A stretch of 64,000 nt of DNA from Streptomyces sp. NBC_00620 (GTDB taxonomy: Bacteria > Actinomycetota > Actinomycetes > Streptomycetales > Streptomycetaceae): NCBI RefSeq assembly GCF_026341825.1, contig NZ_JAPENY010000003.1, positions 310,001 to 374,000 on the forward strand, written 5' to 3'. Shown piece by piece: positions 50,187 through 58,880 of the stretch. Position 1 is the first letter of the stretch. Each line of letters starts with the position of its first letter. The position numbers were made by a program, and so were the translations under genes. The notes under the pieces were generated by a model. It did no database searches and had not been told where the DNA came from. It saw only the letters and a list, made by a program, of their open reading frames with translations.

Positions 50187-51503
50187 TCAGGGGTTGATGT
50201 TCACGAGCCCCGAGCCGTCGTCCAGGCCGGTGCCGGTGTCGTCACCCGCGTCGCCCGCTTCTTCGCCGGCTCCGGCCTCTTCGCCTGCTCCGGCCTGGTC
50301 GTCGCCGGCCGCCGGGTCACTGGCGCTCGCGCTGGGGTCCACCGCACCGGGGTCTTCCGCACCGGCTCCGGCGTCTCCGGCTGCGTCGCCCGCGCCGAGC
50401 GTCGCGCCGACCGCTGCCAGGGCGGTGGTGACGGGCTGGAAGAAGGTCTCGCCGCCGACGGTGCAGTCCCCGCTGCCGCCGGAGGTCAGGCCGATCGCGC
50501 TGCCGTCCTGGGTGAACAGGGAGCCGCCGCTGTCGCCGGGTTCGGCGCAGACGTCGGTCTGGATGAGCCCGGTGACCGTGCCCTCCGGGTAGTTGACGGT
50601 GGCGTCGAGACCGAGCACGGTGCCGTCGAAGAGACCCGTGGTGCTGCCCATCCGGAAGACCTGCTGGCCCACGGCGGCTTCGGCGGCCTGGGCGATCTCG
50701 ACGGTCTGGCCGTCGCCGATGTTGACCACGCTGTTGGCAACGGTGGCCGGGTCGTCGTACTTGACGAGGGCGAAGTCGCCGTCGCCGGGGAAGGTGGCCT
50801 GGTCGACCGTGGCGATCGGGGCGCCGTCCTGCGCGTCCGACCACTCGGCGGCCGCGACACCGCAGTGGCCCGCGGTGAGGAAGGCGGGGGCGCCGTCGCC
50901 CGCGGTGACGTTGAAGCCGAGGGAGCAGCGGGCGCCGCCGCCGAAGATGGCGTCGCCGCCGTCGACGTAGGTCTTGAAGGTGCCCGCGGACTTCGTGATG
51001 GTCGCCACGCCCGAGCCGAGGCCCTCGACGGTCGACTCCAGCGTGTCCCAGTTGCTGCCCGTGACAGTGGAGTCGGCGGTGACGCGGATCTCGTTGGTCT
51101 TCGGGTCGACGGACCACGCCGTGCCCGGGATCGTCGCGTCGGCCTTCAGCGTCGCGGCGGCGGTCTCGAGCGCGTCGGTGCTGTTCTGCACCTGGTTCGG
51201 AACCGCGCCGGCAGCCTCGATCTCGTTGATCACATTGCTGTTGTTACCGACGACGTTGATGATGATCTGCTGGTTGCCCGCGTCGTAGTACGACCCGGCG
51301 AAGGCATCACCCAGCTGGGAGGCGAGCTGCGAGGCCAGGTCCGAGACATCGGCCGCCTTGAACGTCTTGGCCGTGGCGGTGGCGTCGTCCGAGTCCGACT
51401 GGGACGCCATGGCGTTGGGCAGCAGAAGTGCCGCCGCTCCGAGCGCCGCCACGCTTCCTGCCGCTATTACGGCCTTGCGCTTGGGTATGCGTTTGTGACT
51501 CAA
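50187..51503 (-). CDS. Secreted S1-family (streptogrisin-like) serine protease with acidic C-terminal tail
   Basis: 438 residues from TTG 51501-51503, supported by AGGAGG upstream. A signal peptide ('AVIAAGSVAALGAAALLLPN') is followed by an alpha-lytic-type propeptide ('AAATLKADATIPGTAWSVDP') and a trypsin-like domain with His in 'FLTAGHCGVAAAEW', Asp in 'GDGDFALVKYDD', Ser in 'AEPGDSGGSLFTQD', and Cys pairs. The last ~65 residues form an unusual Gly/Ala/Asp/Glu-rich, repeat-like acidic tail that is absent from streptogrisins A and B. Secreted endopeptidase; it ends 45 bp from the SpoIIE terminator and precedes the peptide-export locus. Confidence 0.86.
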   Translation of the reverse strand: MSHKRIPKRKAVIAAGSVAALGAAALLLPNAMASQSDSDDATATAKTFKAADVSDLASQLASQLGDAFAGSYYDAGNQQIIINVVGNNSNVINEIEAAGAVPNQVQNSTDALETAAATLKADATIPGTAWSVDPKTNEIRVTADSTVTGSNWDTLESTVEGLGSGVATITKSAGTFKTYVDGGDAIFGGGARCSLGFNVTAGDGAPAFLTAGHCGVAAAEWSDAQDGAPIATVDQATFPGDGDFALVKYDDPATVANSVVNIGDGQTVEIAQAAEAAVGQQVFRMGSTTGLFDGTVLGLDATVNYPEGTVTGLIQTDVCAEPGDSGGSLFTQDGSAIGLTSGGSGDCTVGGETFFQPVTTALAAVGATLGAGDAAGDAGAGAEDPGAVDPSASASDPAAGDDQAGAGEEAGAGEEAGDAGDDTGTGLDDGSGLVNINP

Positions 51504-52180
51504 CTTCTGACCTCCTGGGGACGGGGTCCGTTGCCACCGTCTTGCAGCTGAACTGGGGGGCGCCTGGATGCCTGTTGATACGCACGCGTCACACGGGGTG
51601 TTCAACTGCCTTTACAAATGGCAGGAGTTAGGCAGGCCAAAGGCGTGGATTGCGAGGCAATCGCACCTTTACGTACGCACATCTCGGCCGAGGGGCCATG
51701 ACAACGGGCCGTACGGCACACTCTGCGAGCATTCGGTCACACCCCGTCGACAGCACTGACCGGAATCCTGGCTTCGGGGAATCTGCACACCGAATACGCA
51801 ACGAAGTCACCGCGTGCGAAGGATCTCCACAGGGGGCAGGGGCACGCGGGGCCATTGGGGCGGGAGTGTCCCGTTCGGGAAGCGGGTGGCAACCGCATGT
51901 ACGCGGCGTTGACGCGCGGCATGTGAAGAAGTCGCCATCGAACAGTGCGCGCTCCTGCACGGATGACCGGATCTGGCGCTCAATTGCCCTGGTGAGAGCG
52001 TCGGTTGATTGGATGCGTGCCACGGCAGCGTGCTTTGATCCGTTGCACCGCGGGGGTCACGGGTCACTCCGGGGGCTTCCGGAAACGGGTGCCTGACGCC
52101 TGCGGCCGCGGCCGACCATCTGTCCCCAGAGGGGGCCGCTCTCCCCCCTTATGAATACGCATACGAAGGGAAGTTCCATC
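51504..52180. other. 677-bp AT-richer intergenic region between the protease and the export locus
   Basis: No reading frame with Streptomyces codon bias is seen on either strand. Base composition is visibly lower in GC than its surroundings, especially 51600-52060. It holds a dyad CTGCC-n9-GGCAG (51607-51625) near the protease promoter, TCCCG-TT-CGGGA around 51869-51880, and a doubled GGGTCAC at ~52054-52066. Promoters for the protease (leftward) and the precursor peptide (rightward) must lie here; a small RNA is possible but unproven. Confidence 0.5.
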
Positions 52181-52396
52181 ATGAACTCCACCCCCCAGGT
52201 TGCCACCGCCGAGATCTCGGACGCCGACCTCGACGCCGTTTCGGGCGGTCTGTCCCTGAACGCCGTTGGCACCGTCACGGGCCTCGTTGACTCGGTTGTC
52301 CCGGTCTCCGGCCTCGTGGGCACGGTCGTCGGCACGGTCGAGGGTGTGACCGGCCTGAACACCGCCCCGGTCACCGGCCTGGTTGCCGGTCTCTGA
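52181..52396 (+). CDS. Double-glycine precursor peptide with a Cys-free glycine-zipper core
   Basis: 71 residues. The ATG 52181 has a GAAGGGAAG site; an ATG 30 bp upstream is less likely. Residues 1-23 form an acidic leader ending 'ISDADLDAVSGG', the classic bacteriocin/lanthipeptide-type GG cleavage signal. The 48-residue core has no Cys, only one Asp and one Glu, and is dominated by Gly, Val, Thr and Leu with recurring '(T/S)GLV'. GxxxG steps occur at core positions 7-11, 24-28-32 and 43-47. The C39 peptidase-transporter two genes downstream should cleave after Gly23. No Lan, LanKC, Nif11 or YcaO-type modification gene is present, so the product may be an unmodified pore-forming or self-associating peptide. 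Not recognised as any named bacteriocin. Confidence 0.78.
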   Translation: MNSTPQVATAEISDADLDAVSGGLSLNAVGTVTGLVDSVVPVSGLVGTVVGTVEGVTGLNTAPVTGLVAGL

Positions 52397-52413
52397 TCGC
52401 ATTTCATGCCGCT

Positions 52414-52446
52414 GAGTCCCGGAACCAATCCATGGTTCCGGGACTC
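52414..52446 (+). terminator. Attenuator hairpin between precursor and transporter genes
   Basis: A perfect 14-bp stem (52414-52427 with 52433-52446; arms start GAGTCCCGGAACCA) with a 5-nt loop, 17 bp after the precursor stop and 40 bp before the HlyD-like start. No U-tract follows, so partial readthrough would give much more precursor mRNA than transporter mRNA. Confidence 0.8.
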
Positions 52447-52486
52447 TCGGGTGCCGTAAATCTCTCGAACAGGTGAGGGAAGTCCC

Positions 52487-53296
52487 GTGCAGTTCCGCCA
52501 ACAGGCCCTCGCCAAGCTCCAATCACCGGATGAACTCGACCTTCCGGTGCGCTTCGCCCGTCCTCAGGGCTGGCTCGTCCTGTCCGTGACGGTCGTCGTC
52601 ATGGCCGCGGCCTCCGTCTGGGCCGTGACGGGAACTGTGGCGTCCACGGTCAGCGCGCCCGCCATCCTCACGCACGGTGAGGGCAGTTACGTGCTGCAGA
52701 GCCCGGTCGCCGGGCAGGTCACCGCGGTCCTCGCCAAGGAGGGCGTACGGCTCGCCGCGAACGCCCCCGTGCTGCAGGTCCGTACGGCGGAGGGCGAGAC
52801 GGCGGTCGTCCGCACCGTGGCCGCGGGGCGCATCACCGCGCTCGCCGCCACCATCGGCGCGATCATCTCGACCGGCGCGAACGTCGCGGCCGTGGAGAAG
52901 GTCGCCCACGCCGGCGATCCGCTGTACGCGACGGTGTACGTCCCCGCCGAGAACGCCGCCACGATCCCCGAGAACGCGTCCGTCGATCTCACCGTCCAGT
53001 CGGTGCCGACCCAGCAGTACGGGGTGCTGCGCGGCCATGTGAAGGCGGTGGACCGGACCGTGCAGACCCAGCAGCAGATCGCCGCGTTCCTCGGGGACAG
53101 CCAGCTGGGCGAGCAGTTCACGAAGGACGGCAGGCCGGTGGCCGTCCTGGTCCGTCTCGACCCCAGGTCCAGTACGAAGAGCGGCCTCAAGTGGTCCTCG
53201 GCGGACGGGCCGCCGTTCGAGCTGACCTCCATGACCCTGGCCACGGGTTCGATCCGGCTGGCCGATCAGCGCCCCGCCGATTGGCTCCTCCCGTGA
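52487..53296 (+). CDS. HlyD/NHLM-type membrane-fusion secretion protein
   Basis: 269 residues from GTG 52487 (GAGGGAAG upstream). One N-terminal membrane helix ('WLVLSVTVVVMAAASVWAVT') is followed by a short barrel-sandwich-type domain with 'VLQSPVAGQVTAVLAKEGVR' and 'AAGRITALAATIGAIISTGA', then a beta-barrel part 'PLYATVYVPAENAATIPEN'. It has no long coiled-coil hairpin, as expected for an organism without an outer membrane. NHLM-type bacteriocin secretion adaptor bridging the ABC transporters. Stop overlaps the next start (GTGA). Confidence 0.83.
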   Translation: MQFRQQALAKLQSPDELDLPVRFARPQGWLVLSVTVVVMAAASVWAVTGTVASTVSAPAILTHGEGSYVLQSPVAGQVTAVLAKEGVRLAANAPVLQVRTAEGETAVVRTVAAGRITALAATIGAIISTGANVAAVEKVAHAGDPLYATVYVPAENAATIPENASVDLTVQSVPTQQYGVLRGHVKAVDRTVQTQQQIAAFLGDSQLGEQFTKDGRPVAVLVRLDPRSSTKSGLKWSSADGPPFELTSMTLATGSIRLADQRPADWLLP

Positions 53297-55515
53297 CCGC
53301 CGCACAGGACACCCGCGGCAGACGCCGCGCCAACGCGCCCAAGCGCCCGGTCCCCAAGGGCAAGGGCAAGACCGTCCGTACCCCCACCGTGCTCCAGATG
53401 GAGGCCGTGGAGTGCGGCGCGGCCTCCCTCGCCATGGTGCTCGGCCACTACGGGCGGCACATCCCCCTCGAAGAGCTGCGCATCGCCTGCGGTGTCTCCC
53501 GCGACGGGTCGCGCGCCAGCAACCTGCTGAAAGCAGCGCGCAGTTACGGCCTGACGGCCAAGGGCATGCAGATGGACACGGCCGCGCTCGCCGAGGTGCG
53601 GGCGCCCGCGATCCTGTTCTGGGAGTTCAACCACTACGTCGTCTACGACGGCATGGGGCGCCGCTTCGGGCGGCGCGGCGTACACATCAACGACCCCGGC
53701 AAGGGCCGCCGGTTCGTGCCGATGGAGGACTTCGACACCAGCTTCACGGGCGTCGCCCTGGTCATGGAGCCGGGCCCCGACTTCCACCGGGGCGGCCGCA
53801 AGCCGGGCGTCCTGGGCGCCATGCCGGCCCGGCTGCGCGGGACGTCGGGCACGATGCCCGCGGCCGTCCTCGCGAGTCTGCTCCTGGTCGTGGTCGGCGC
53901 CGCGGTGCCCGCGCTCAGCCGGACGTACATCGACAGCTACCTCATCGGCGGTCAGTCCTCACTGCTCGGCGTGCTGTTCGCCTCGATGGGCGCCTCGGTG
54001 GCACTGACCGTGGTGCTGACCTGGCTCCAGCAGGCGAACCTGCTGCGCGGCCGCATCATCTCCTCGACGCTCTCCAGCGCACGGTTCCTGCGCCATCTGC
54101 TGCGCCTCCCGGTCACCTTCTTCTCCCAGCGCAGCCCGGCCGACCTGGTGCAGCGGCTCCAGTCCAACGACGCGGTGGCCGAGACGCTGTCCCGCGACCT
54201 CGCGGCGGCCGGTGTGGACGCGGTCGTGGTCGTGCTCTACGCCGTGCTCCTCTATACGTACGACCCGCAGCTCACGGCCGTGGGCATCGGCGTCGCACTG
54301 CTCAACGTGGTCGCGATGCGGGTGGTGATCCGGCTGCGCTCGACCCGCACGGCCAAGCTGCGTGCCGACAGTGCCCGGCTGACCAACACGGCATACAGCG
54401 GGCTCCAGTTGATCGAGACGATGAAGGCCACCGGCGGCGAGGACGGCTACTTCCGCAAGTGGGCCGGACAGCACGCGACCACCCTGGAGGAGGAGCAGCG
54501 CCTCGGTGTGCCGAGCGCCTGGCTGGGCGTGGTCGCGCCGATGCTCGCGACGCTCAACAGCGCGCTGATCCTGTGGATCGGCGGCATGCGGGCCATCGAG
54601 GGAGGTATCTCGGTCGGTCTGCTCGTCGCCTTCCAGGCCCTGGTGACCCGCTTCACCGCGCCGATCACCCGCCTCAACGGCGTCGCGGGCCGCATCCAGG
54701 ACTTCGCGGCCGACGTCGCCCGCCTCAAGGACGTCGAGAACTTCCAGGCGGACCCGCTGTACGACCGCCACGGCACCGGCGATTCCACCCGCCGCCTGCA
54801 CGGCCATGTCGAGCTGGAGAACATCACGTTCGGCTACAGCCCGCTCGACAAGCCACTGCTCACCGGCTTCTCCCTGACGGTCGGCCCGGGCCAGCAGGTG
54901 GCCCTGGTCGGCGGCTCGGGCAGCGGCAAGTCGACGGTGTCCCGCCTGATTTCGGGCCTGTACGCCCCCTGGGAGGGAACGATCCGCATCGACGGCCAGC
55001 GCCTGGAGGACATCCCGCGCGGCGCCCTCGCCTCCTCCGTCTCCTTCGTCGACCAGGACGTCTTCCTCTTCGAGGGGACGGTCCGCGACAACGTGGCGCT
55101 GTGGGACCCGTCGATCCCCGACGAGGCGGTCGTCGCGGCCCTTGAGGACGCGGCGTTGTACGACGTGGTGACGCGCCGCCCCGGCGGTATCCAGAGCCGG
55201 GTCGAGCAGGACGGCCGGAACTTCTCCGGCGGCCAGCGTCAACGCCTGGAGATCGCACGGGCGTTGGTGCGCAGGCCCAGCATCCTGGTCCTCGACGAGG
55301 TGACCAGCGCGCTGGACGCGGAGACCGAGCAGACCGTCATCGACAACCTGCGCAAGCGCGGCTGCGCCTGCGTGGTGATCGCGCACCGGCTCAGCACGGT
55401 GCGCGACAGCGACGAGATCGTCGTACTGCAGCACGGCACGATCGTGGAACGCGGGCGGCACGACGCCCTGGTGGCGGCCGGCGGCCCGTACGCCGAGCTG
55501 GTCAAGGAGCGATGA
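53293..55515 (+). CDS. C39 peptidase-ABC transporter (NHLM-type bacteriocin exporter)
   Basis: 740 residues from GTG 53293. A basic N-terminus precedes the C39 protease: 'VLQMEAVECGAASLAMVLGH' with Gln35 and catalytic Cys41, His114 in 'FNHYVVYDG' and Asp134 in 'HINDPGKG'. Six membrane helices follow (~185-460), then the ATPase: Walker A 'GGSGSGKSTVSRLISGLY', signature 'FSGGQRQRLEIARALV', Walker B 'ILVLDEVTSALDAE', H-loop 'IAHRLSTV'. It cleaves GG leaders and exports the core peptide through the cytoplasmic membrane; the precursor at 52181 is the obvious substrate. Confidence 0.92.
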   Translation: MTAAQDTRGRRRANAPKRPVPKGKGKTVRTPTVLQMEAVECGAASLAMVLGHYGRHIPLEELRIACGVSRDGSRASNLLKAARSYGLTAKGMQMDTAALAEVRAPAILFWEFNHYVVYDGMGRRFGRRGVHINDPGKGRRFVPMEDFDTSFTGVALVMEPGPDFHRGGRKPGVLGAMPARLRGTSGTMPAAVLASLLLVVVGAAVPALSRTYIDSYLIGGQSSLLGVLFASMGASVALTVVLTWLQQANLLRGRIISSTLSSARFLRHLLRLPVTFFSQRSPADLVQRLQSNDAVAETLSRDLAAAGVDAVVVVLYAVLLYTYDPQLTAVGIGVALLNVVAMRVVIRLRSTRTAKLRADSARLTNTAYSGLQLIETMKATGGEDGYFRKWAGQHATTLEEEQRLGVPSAWLGVVAPMLATLNSALILWIGGMRAIEGGISVGLLVAFQALVTRFTAPITRLNGVAGRIQDFAADVARLKDVENFQADPLYDRHGTGDSTRRLHGHVELENITFGYSPLDKPLLTGFSLTVGPGQQVALVGGSGSGKSTVSRLISGLYAPWEGTIRIDGQRLEDIPRGALASSVSFVDQDVFLFEGTVRDNVALWDPSIPDEAVVAALEDAALYDVVTRRPGGIQSRVEQDGRNFSGGQRQRLEIARALVRRPSILVLDEVTSALDAETEQTVIDNLRKRGCACVVIAHRLSTVRDSDEIVVLQHGTIVERGRHDALVAAGGPYAELVKER

Positions 55516-55516
55516 G

Positions 55517-58333
55517 ATGACCACGGTCAACGAGGGCGACCTCGTCCTCGGCGCGCTGGGCGGCATGGGCACGCCGATCGACTGCTCCACTCTCAACCGC
55601 CTTGATCTGGAAGGCCCGCAGGTCCTGTGGCTCGTCGCGGCGGGCGCCATGGACCTGTTCGCGGTGGACGCCGTACAGCAGGGCCACTGGCACCACCTCG
55701 GCCGCCTCGAAGCGGGCTCCCTGCTGCTCGGCCCGGTCACCGGCCCCCAACACACCCTGGTCGGAAGGCCGTTGCGCGACTGCGTGGTGCGCCGCATCGG
55801 GCTGCGCGAGCTGTACCAGCAGCCCGACACCCAGACCTGGTCGTACGACGAGTACGGCAACGCCCAGTACGTACCGCCGACTTCGAGCCCGCTTGAATAC
55901 GCCCTCGCCCTGGGCGTCGGCCGCAGCCTCTCCATCCTCTTCCAGGCGCCGATGGCCCATGAGAACGCCGCCGCGCTCACGGACGACGACGTCTTCTGGA
56001 TGCAGGTGCCGCCCGGCAGTGTGCAGTACGGCTCCCTGTACGGGGCGGAGGCGGCGGCCGACCTGCTGATGGATTCTGGTGTCTGGCAGCGCATGGTCGA
56101 CCAGCAGTACCGGCTCCTCACCACACTCGACCGCTGGATCGAGCGACTGGAGTCGCGCCACGAGGACCGTACGGCGGCGGGCATCAAGGCGGGCGAGGCC
56201 GTCCGCGCGCAGGCCGACCGGACACTCCTCGCGTCGATCGGCAAGCAGTCGGCGAAGCGCCCGACGGCCGCCGACGCGGACGCTACGTACGCGGCCTGCA
56301 AACTGGTCGCGGGCGCGGCCGGCATCACCCTCGCGGAGGCCATGCAGAGCGGCGCGGAGAGCGACCGGCTCGACCCGGTCGAGCGGATCGCGATCGCCTC
56401 GCGCGTCCGCACCCGTGCCGTACGTCTCGACGGGCGCTGGTGGCACGACAACATCGGCCCGCTGGTGGGCCACCGTGCCGTGTCGGGCTCACCGGTCGCG
56501 CTGCTGTGGCGGCGCGGCGGATACGTCGCCGTACAGCCGTCCTCCGGGCGGGAGACCCCGGTCGAGAAGGCCAACGCGGGTGAGTACGAACCGCAGGCCA
56601 CGATGTTCTACCGTCCGCTGCCCGAGCGGAAGCTGAGCCCGCTGCGGCTGATGAGGTTCTGCCTCCAGGGCACCGGCGGCGACATGCGCAACCTCGCCAT
56701 CAGCGGTCTGGTGACCGTGGCGATCGGCGCGATCGTGCCGATCGCCACCGGCAAGGTGCTCGGCGAGTACGTGCCGAAGGCCCAGCACAGCCTCATCGTG
56801 CAGGTCTGCCTCGCCATCATGATCACCAGCGTCGTGTCGGCGGCGTTCATGCTGCTGCAGAACCTCACCATCCTGCGGCTGGAGGGCCGGATCGAGGCAA
56901 CACTCCAACCTGCCGTCTGGGACCGGCTGCTGCGCCTGCCCACCAAGTTCTTCACCTCCCGCTCCACCGGTGAACTGGCCAGCGCCGCCATGGGCATCAG
57001 CGCGATCCGCCGCCTCCTCGCAGGCGTCGGCCCGACCCTCGCGCAGGCGGGCACGATCGGCGCCATGAACCTGGGCCTGCTGCTCTGGTACAGCGTGCCC
57101 ATGGCGCTGGCCGCGATCGGCATGCTCGTCGTCATCGCCGCCGGGTTCCTGGGGCTCGGCCTGTGGCAGGTGCGCTGGCAGCGCCGTCTGGTCGTGCTCA
57201 GCAACAAGCTCAACAACCAGGCCTTCCAGACCCTGCGCGGCCTGCCCAAGCTGCGGGTCGCGGCGGCCGAGAACTACGCGTACGCCGCCTGGGCGGGCGA
57301 GTTCGCGCGCAGCCGTGAGCTCCAGCAGAAGGTCGGGCGGATCAAGAACCTGACGACGGTGATGGGGGCGGTGTATCTGCCGCTCTGCTCCCTGCTGATG
57401 TTCATGCTGCTCGCGGGTCCGGCACGCGACTCGCTGTCGGCCGCCGAGTTCCTCACCTTCAACACGTCGATGACGATGCTGCTCACCTCGGTCACCTCGA
57501 TCACCGGCGCGTTCGTCTCGGCCGCGGCCGCGCTGCCGATGTTCGAGGAGATCAAGCCGGTGTTCGACGCGACACCCGAGGTGCGCGTGGCGAGCACCCG
57601 CCCCGGGGTTCTGTCCGGCGGGCTCGAGGCCCGAGGGCTCTCCTTCCGTTACTCCGACGACGGCCCGCTCGTCCTCGACGACGTGTCCTTCGACATCAGG
57701 CCGGGCGAGTTCGTGGCGATCGTCGGGCCCAGCGGCTGCGGCAAGTCCACCCTGCTGCGGCTGCTCATCGGCTTCGACAAGCCCGTCTCGGGCAGCGTCC
57801 TCTACGACGGCCAGGACCTGGCGGCCCTCGACCAGTCCGCCGTGCGCCGCCAGTGCGGTGTCGTGCTCCAGCACGCGCAGCCCTTCACCGGCTCGATCCT
57901 GGACTGCATCTGCGGCACCGAGCCGTACACGCCGGAGGAGGCGATGGCGGCGGCCGAGATGGCGGGCCTCGCCGAGGACATCAAGCGCATGCCGATGGGC
58001 CTGCACACCATCGTCTCCGGCAGCGGCGCGGTCTCCGGCGGCCAACGCCAGCGGTTGATGATCGCCCAGGCGCTGATCCGCCGCCCCCGCATCCTCTTCT
58101 TCGACGAGGCGACCAGCGCCCTGGACAACGAGACACAGCGCACGGTCATCGAGAGCACCCGGGCGCTCAACGCCACCCGGGTCGTGATCGCGCACCGCCT
58201 GTCCACCGTGATGGACGCGGACCGCGTCATCGTGATGGAGGACGGCAAGGTGGCCCAGCAGGGCCCGCCCGCGCAGCTCCTCGCGGACACCGGCGGCCGG
58301 CTGCACGAGCTGGTGCGGCGGCAGATGCGGTGA
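55517..58333 (+). CDS. NHLM-type ABC transporter with large N-terminal domain
   Basis: 938 residues, starting 1 bp after the previous stop. A ~370-residue N-terminal region contains a cyclic-nucleotide-binding-like beta-barrel ('LWLVAAGAMDLFAV', 'LEAGSLLLGPVT') typical of the second NHLM ABC subunit. It lacks the C39 Cys. Membrane domain ~390-670, then the ATPase: Walker A 'GPSGCGKSTLLRLLIGFD', signature 'VSGGQRQRLMIAQALI', Walker B 'RILFFDEATSALDNE', H-loop 'IAHRLSTV'. It likely forms a heterodimer with the C39 transporter; the N-terminal domain may regulate or receive the substrate. Confidence 0.9.
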   Translation: MTTVNEGDLVLGALGGMGTPIDCSTLNRLDLEGPQVLWLVAAGAMDLFAVDAVQQGHWHHLGRLEAGSLLLGPVTGPQHTLVGRPLRDCVVRRIGLRELYQQPDTQTWSYDEYGNAQYVPPTSSPLEYALALGVGRSLSILFQAPMAHENAAALTDDDVFWMQVPPGSVQYGSLYGAEAAADLLMDSGVWQRMVDQQYRLLTTLDRWIERLESRHEDRTAAGIKAGEAVRAQADRTLLASIGKQSAKRPTAADADATYAACKLVAGAAGITLAEAMQSGAESDRLDPVERIAIASRVRTRAVRLDGRWWHDNIGPLVGHRAVSGSPVALLWRRGGYVAVQPSSGRETPVEKANAGEYEPQATMFYRPLPERKLSPLRLMRFCLQGTGGDMRNLAISGLVTVAIGAIVPIATGKVLGEYVPKAQHSLIVQVCLAIMITSVVSAAFMLLQNLTILRLEGRIEATLQPAVWDRLLRLPTKFFTSRSTGELASAAMGISAIRRLLAGVGPTLAQAGTIGAMNLGLLLWYSVPMALAAIGMLVVIAAGFLGLGLWQVRWQRRLVVLSNKLNNQAFQTLRGLPKLRVAAAENYAYAAWAGEFARSRELQQKVGRIKNLTTVMGAVYLPLCSLLMFMLLAGPARDSLSAAEFLTFNTSMTMLLTSVTSITGAFVSAAAALPMFEEIKPVFDATPEVRVASTRPGVLSGGLEARGLSFRYSDDGPLVLDDVSFDIRPGEFVAIVGPSGCGKSTLLRLLIGFDKPVSGSVLYDGQDLAALDQSAVRRQCGVVLQHAQPFTGSILDCICGTEPYTPEEAMAAAEMAGLAEDIKRMPMGLHTIVSGSGAVSGGQRQRLMIAQALIRRPRILFFDEATSALDNETQRTVIESTRALNATRVVIAHRLSTVMDADRVIVMEDGKVAQQGPPAQLLADTGGRLHELVRRQMR

Positions 58334-58337
58334 GGAG

Positions 58338-58874
58338 TCAGCCGTGCCCGGGGACCGGGGCTCCGGAAGGGATCCCGGCCTCGATGTACCGGCGGTAGAT
58401 CTCCTGCCAGGGGGCGGCGTTCCCGGCGTGCGGCGCCTCGTGCTCCTCGCCGCGCACGTGTGCGTCGAGGGCGCCGAGGCACACCTCCCAACCGGTGCCG
58501 TTGCGGGCGACGGTGTTCTCGGCCTCCAGGACGTTGGTGAGCGTGAACCGGGTGCGCTTCTCGTCCAGCGCCTCGAGGTCGAAATGGAGTTCGTCGCCGC
58601 CCCACTCGAAGGAGAGGTGCCGGGGCGCGTCGACGGCGATGACCCGGCCCGTGGACCCCGGCATGTTCGGGTCGCCGCTGAAGGTGATGGTCCCGCCGGG
58701 GCGCAGATCGATCTCGGCGCGGGAGGGGAACCAGTGGACCAGTTCGTCGGGGTCGGTCACGAACTGCCAGACGCGGTCGACGGGGTGGTCGTAGGTCCGG
58801 GTGAAGCGGACGGCGGGGCGGCCGTCGTCGAGGGTGAGGTAGGTGCCGGTGGGGGCGGGGGATTCGGCGGACAT
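58338..58874 (-). CDS. SRPBCC/AHSA1-domain protein
   Basis: 178 residues with the START/AHSA1 pattern: 'VRFTRTYDHPVDRVWQFVTD', 'PDELVHWFPSRAEIDLRPGG', 'HLSFEWGGDELHFDLEALDE', 'TGWEVCLGALDAHVRG'. These ligand-binding helix-grip proteins accompany ArsR regulators in many actinomycetes and may modulate stress responses; no enzymatic function is evident. Starts 6 bp after the ArsR stop. Confidence 0.84.
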   Translation of the reverse strand: MSAESPAPTGTYLTLDDGRPAVRFTRTYDHPVDRVWQFVTDPDELVHWFPSRAEIDLRPGGTITFSGDPNMPGSTGRVIAVDAPRHLSFEWGGDELHFDLEALDEKRTRFTLTNVLEAENTVARNGTGWEVCLGALDAHVRGEEHEAPHAGNAAPWQEIYRRYIEAGIPSGAPVPGHG

Positions 58875-58880
58875 GGTGGC

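Noticed and set aside
53959..56601. 880-codon antisense frame across the two ABC transporters
   Set aside because: Low-complexity Arg/Ala/Asp-rich translation, no start signal, and it runs over two well-defined genes.
52181..58333. Lanthipeptide or thiopeptide cluster
   Set aside because: The precursor core has no Cys, and no dehydratase, cyclase, YcaO or radical SAM gene lies in the locus.
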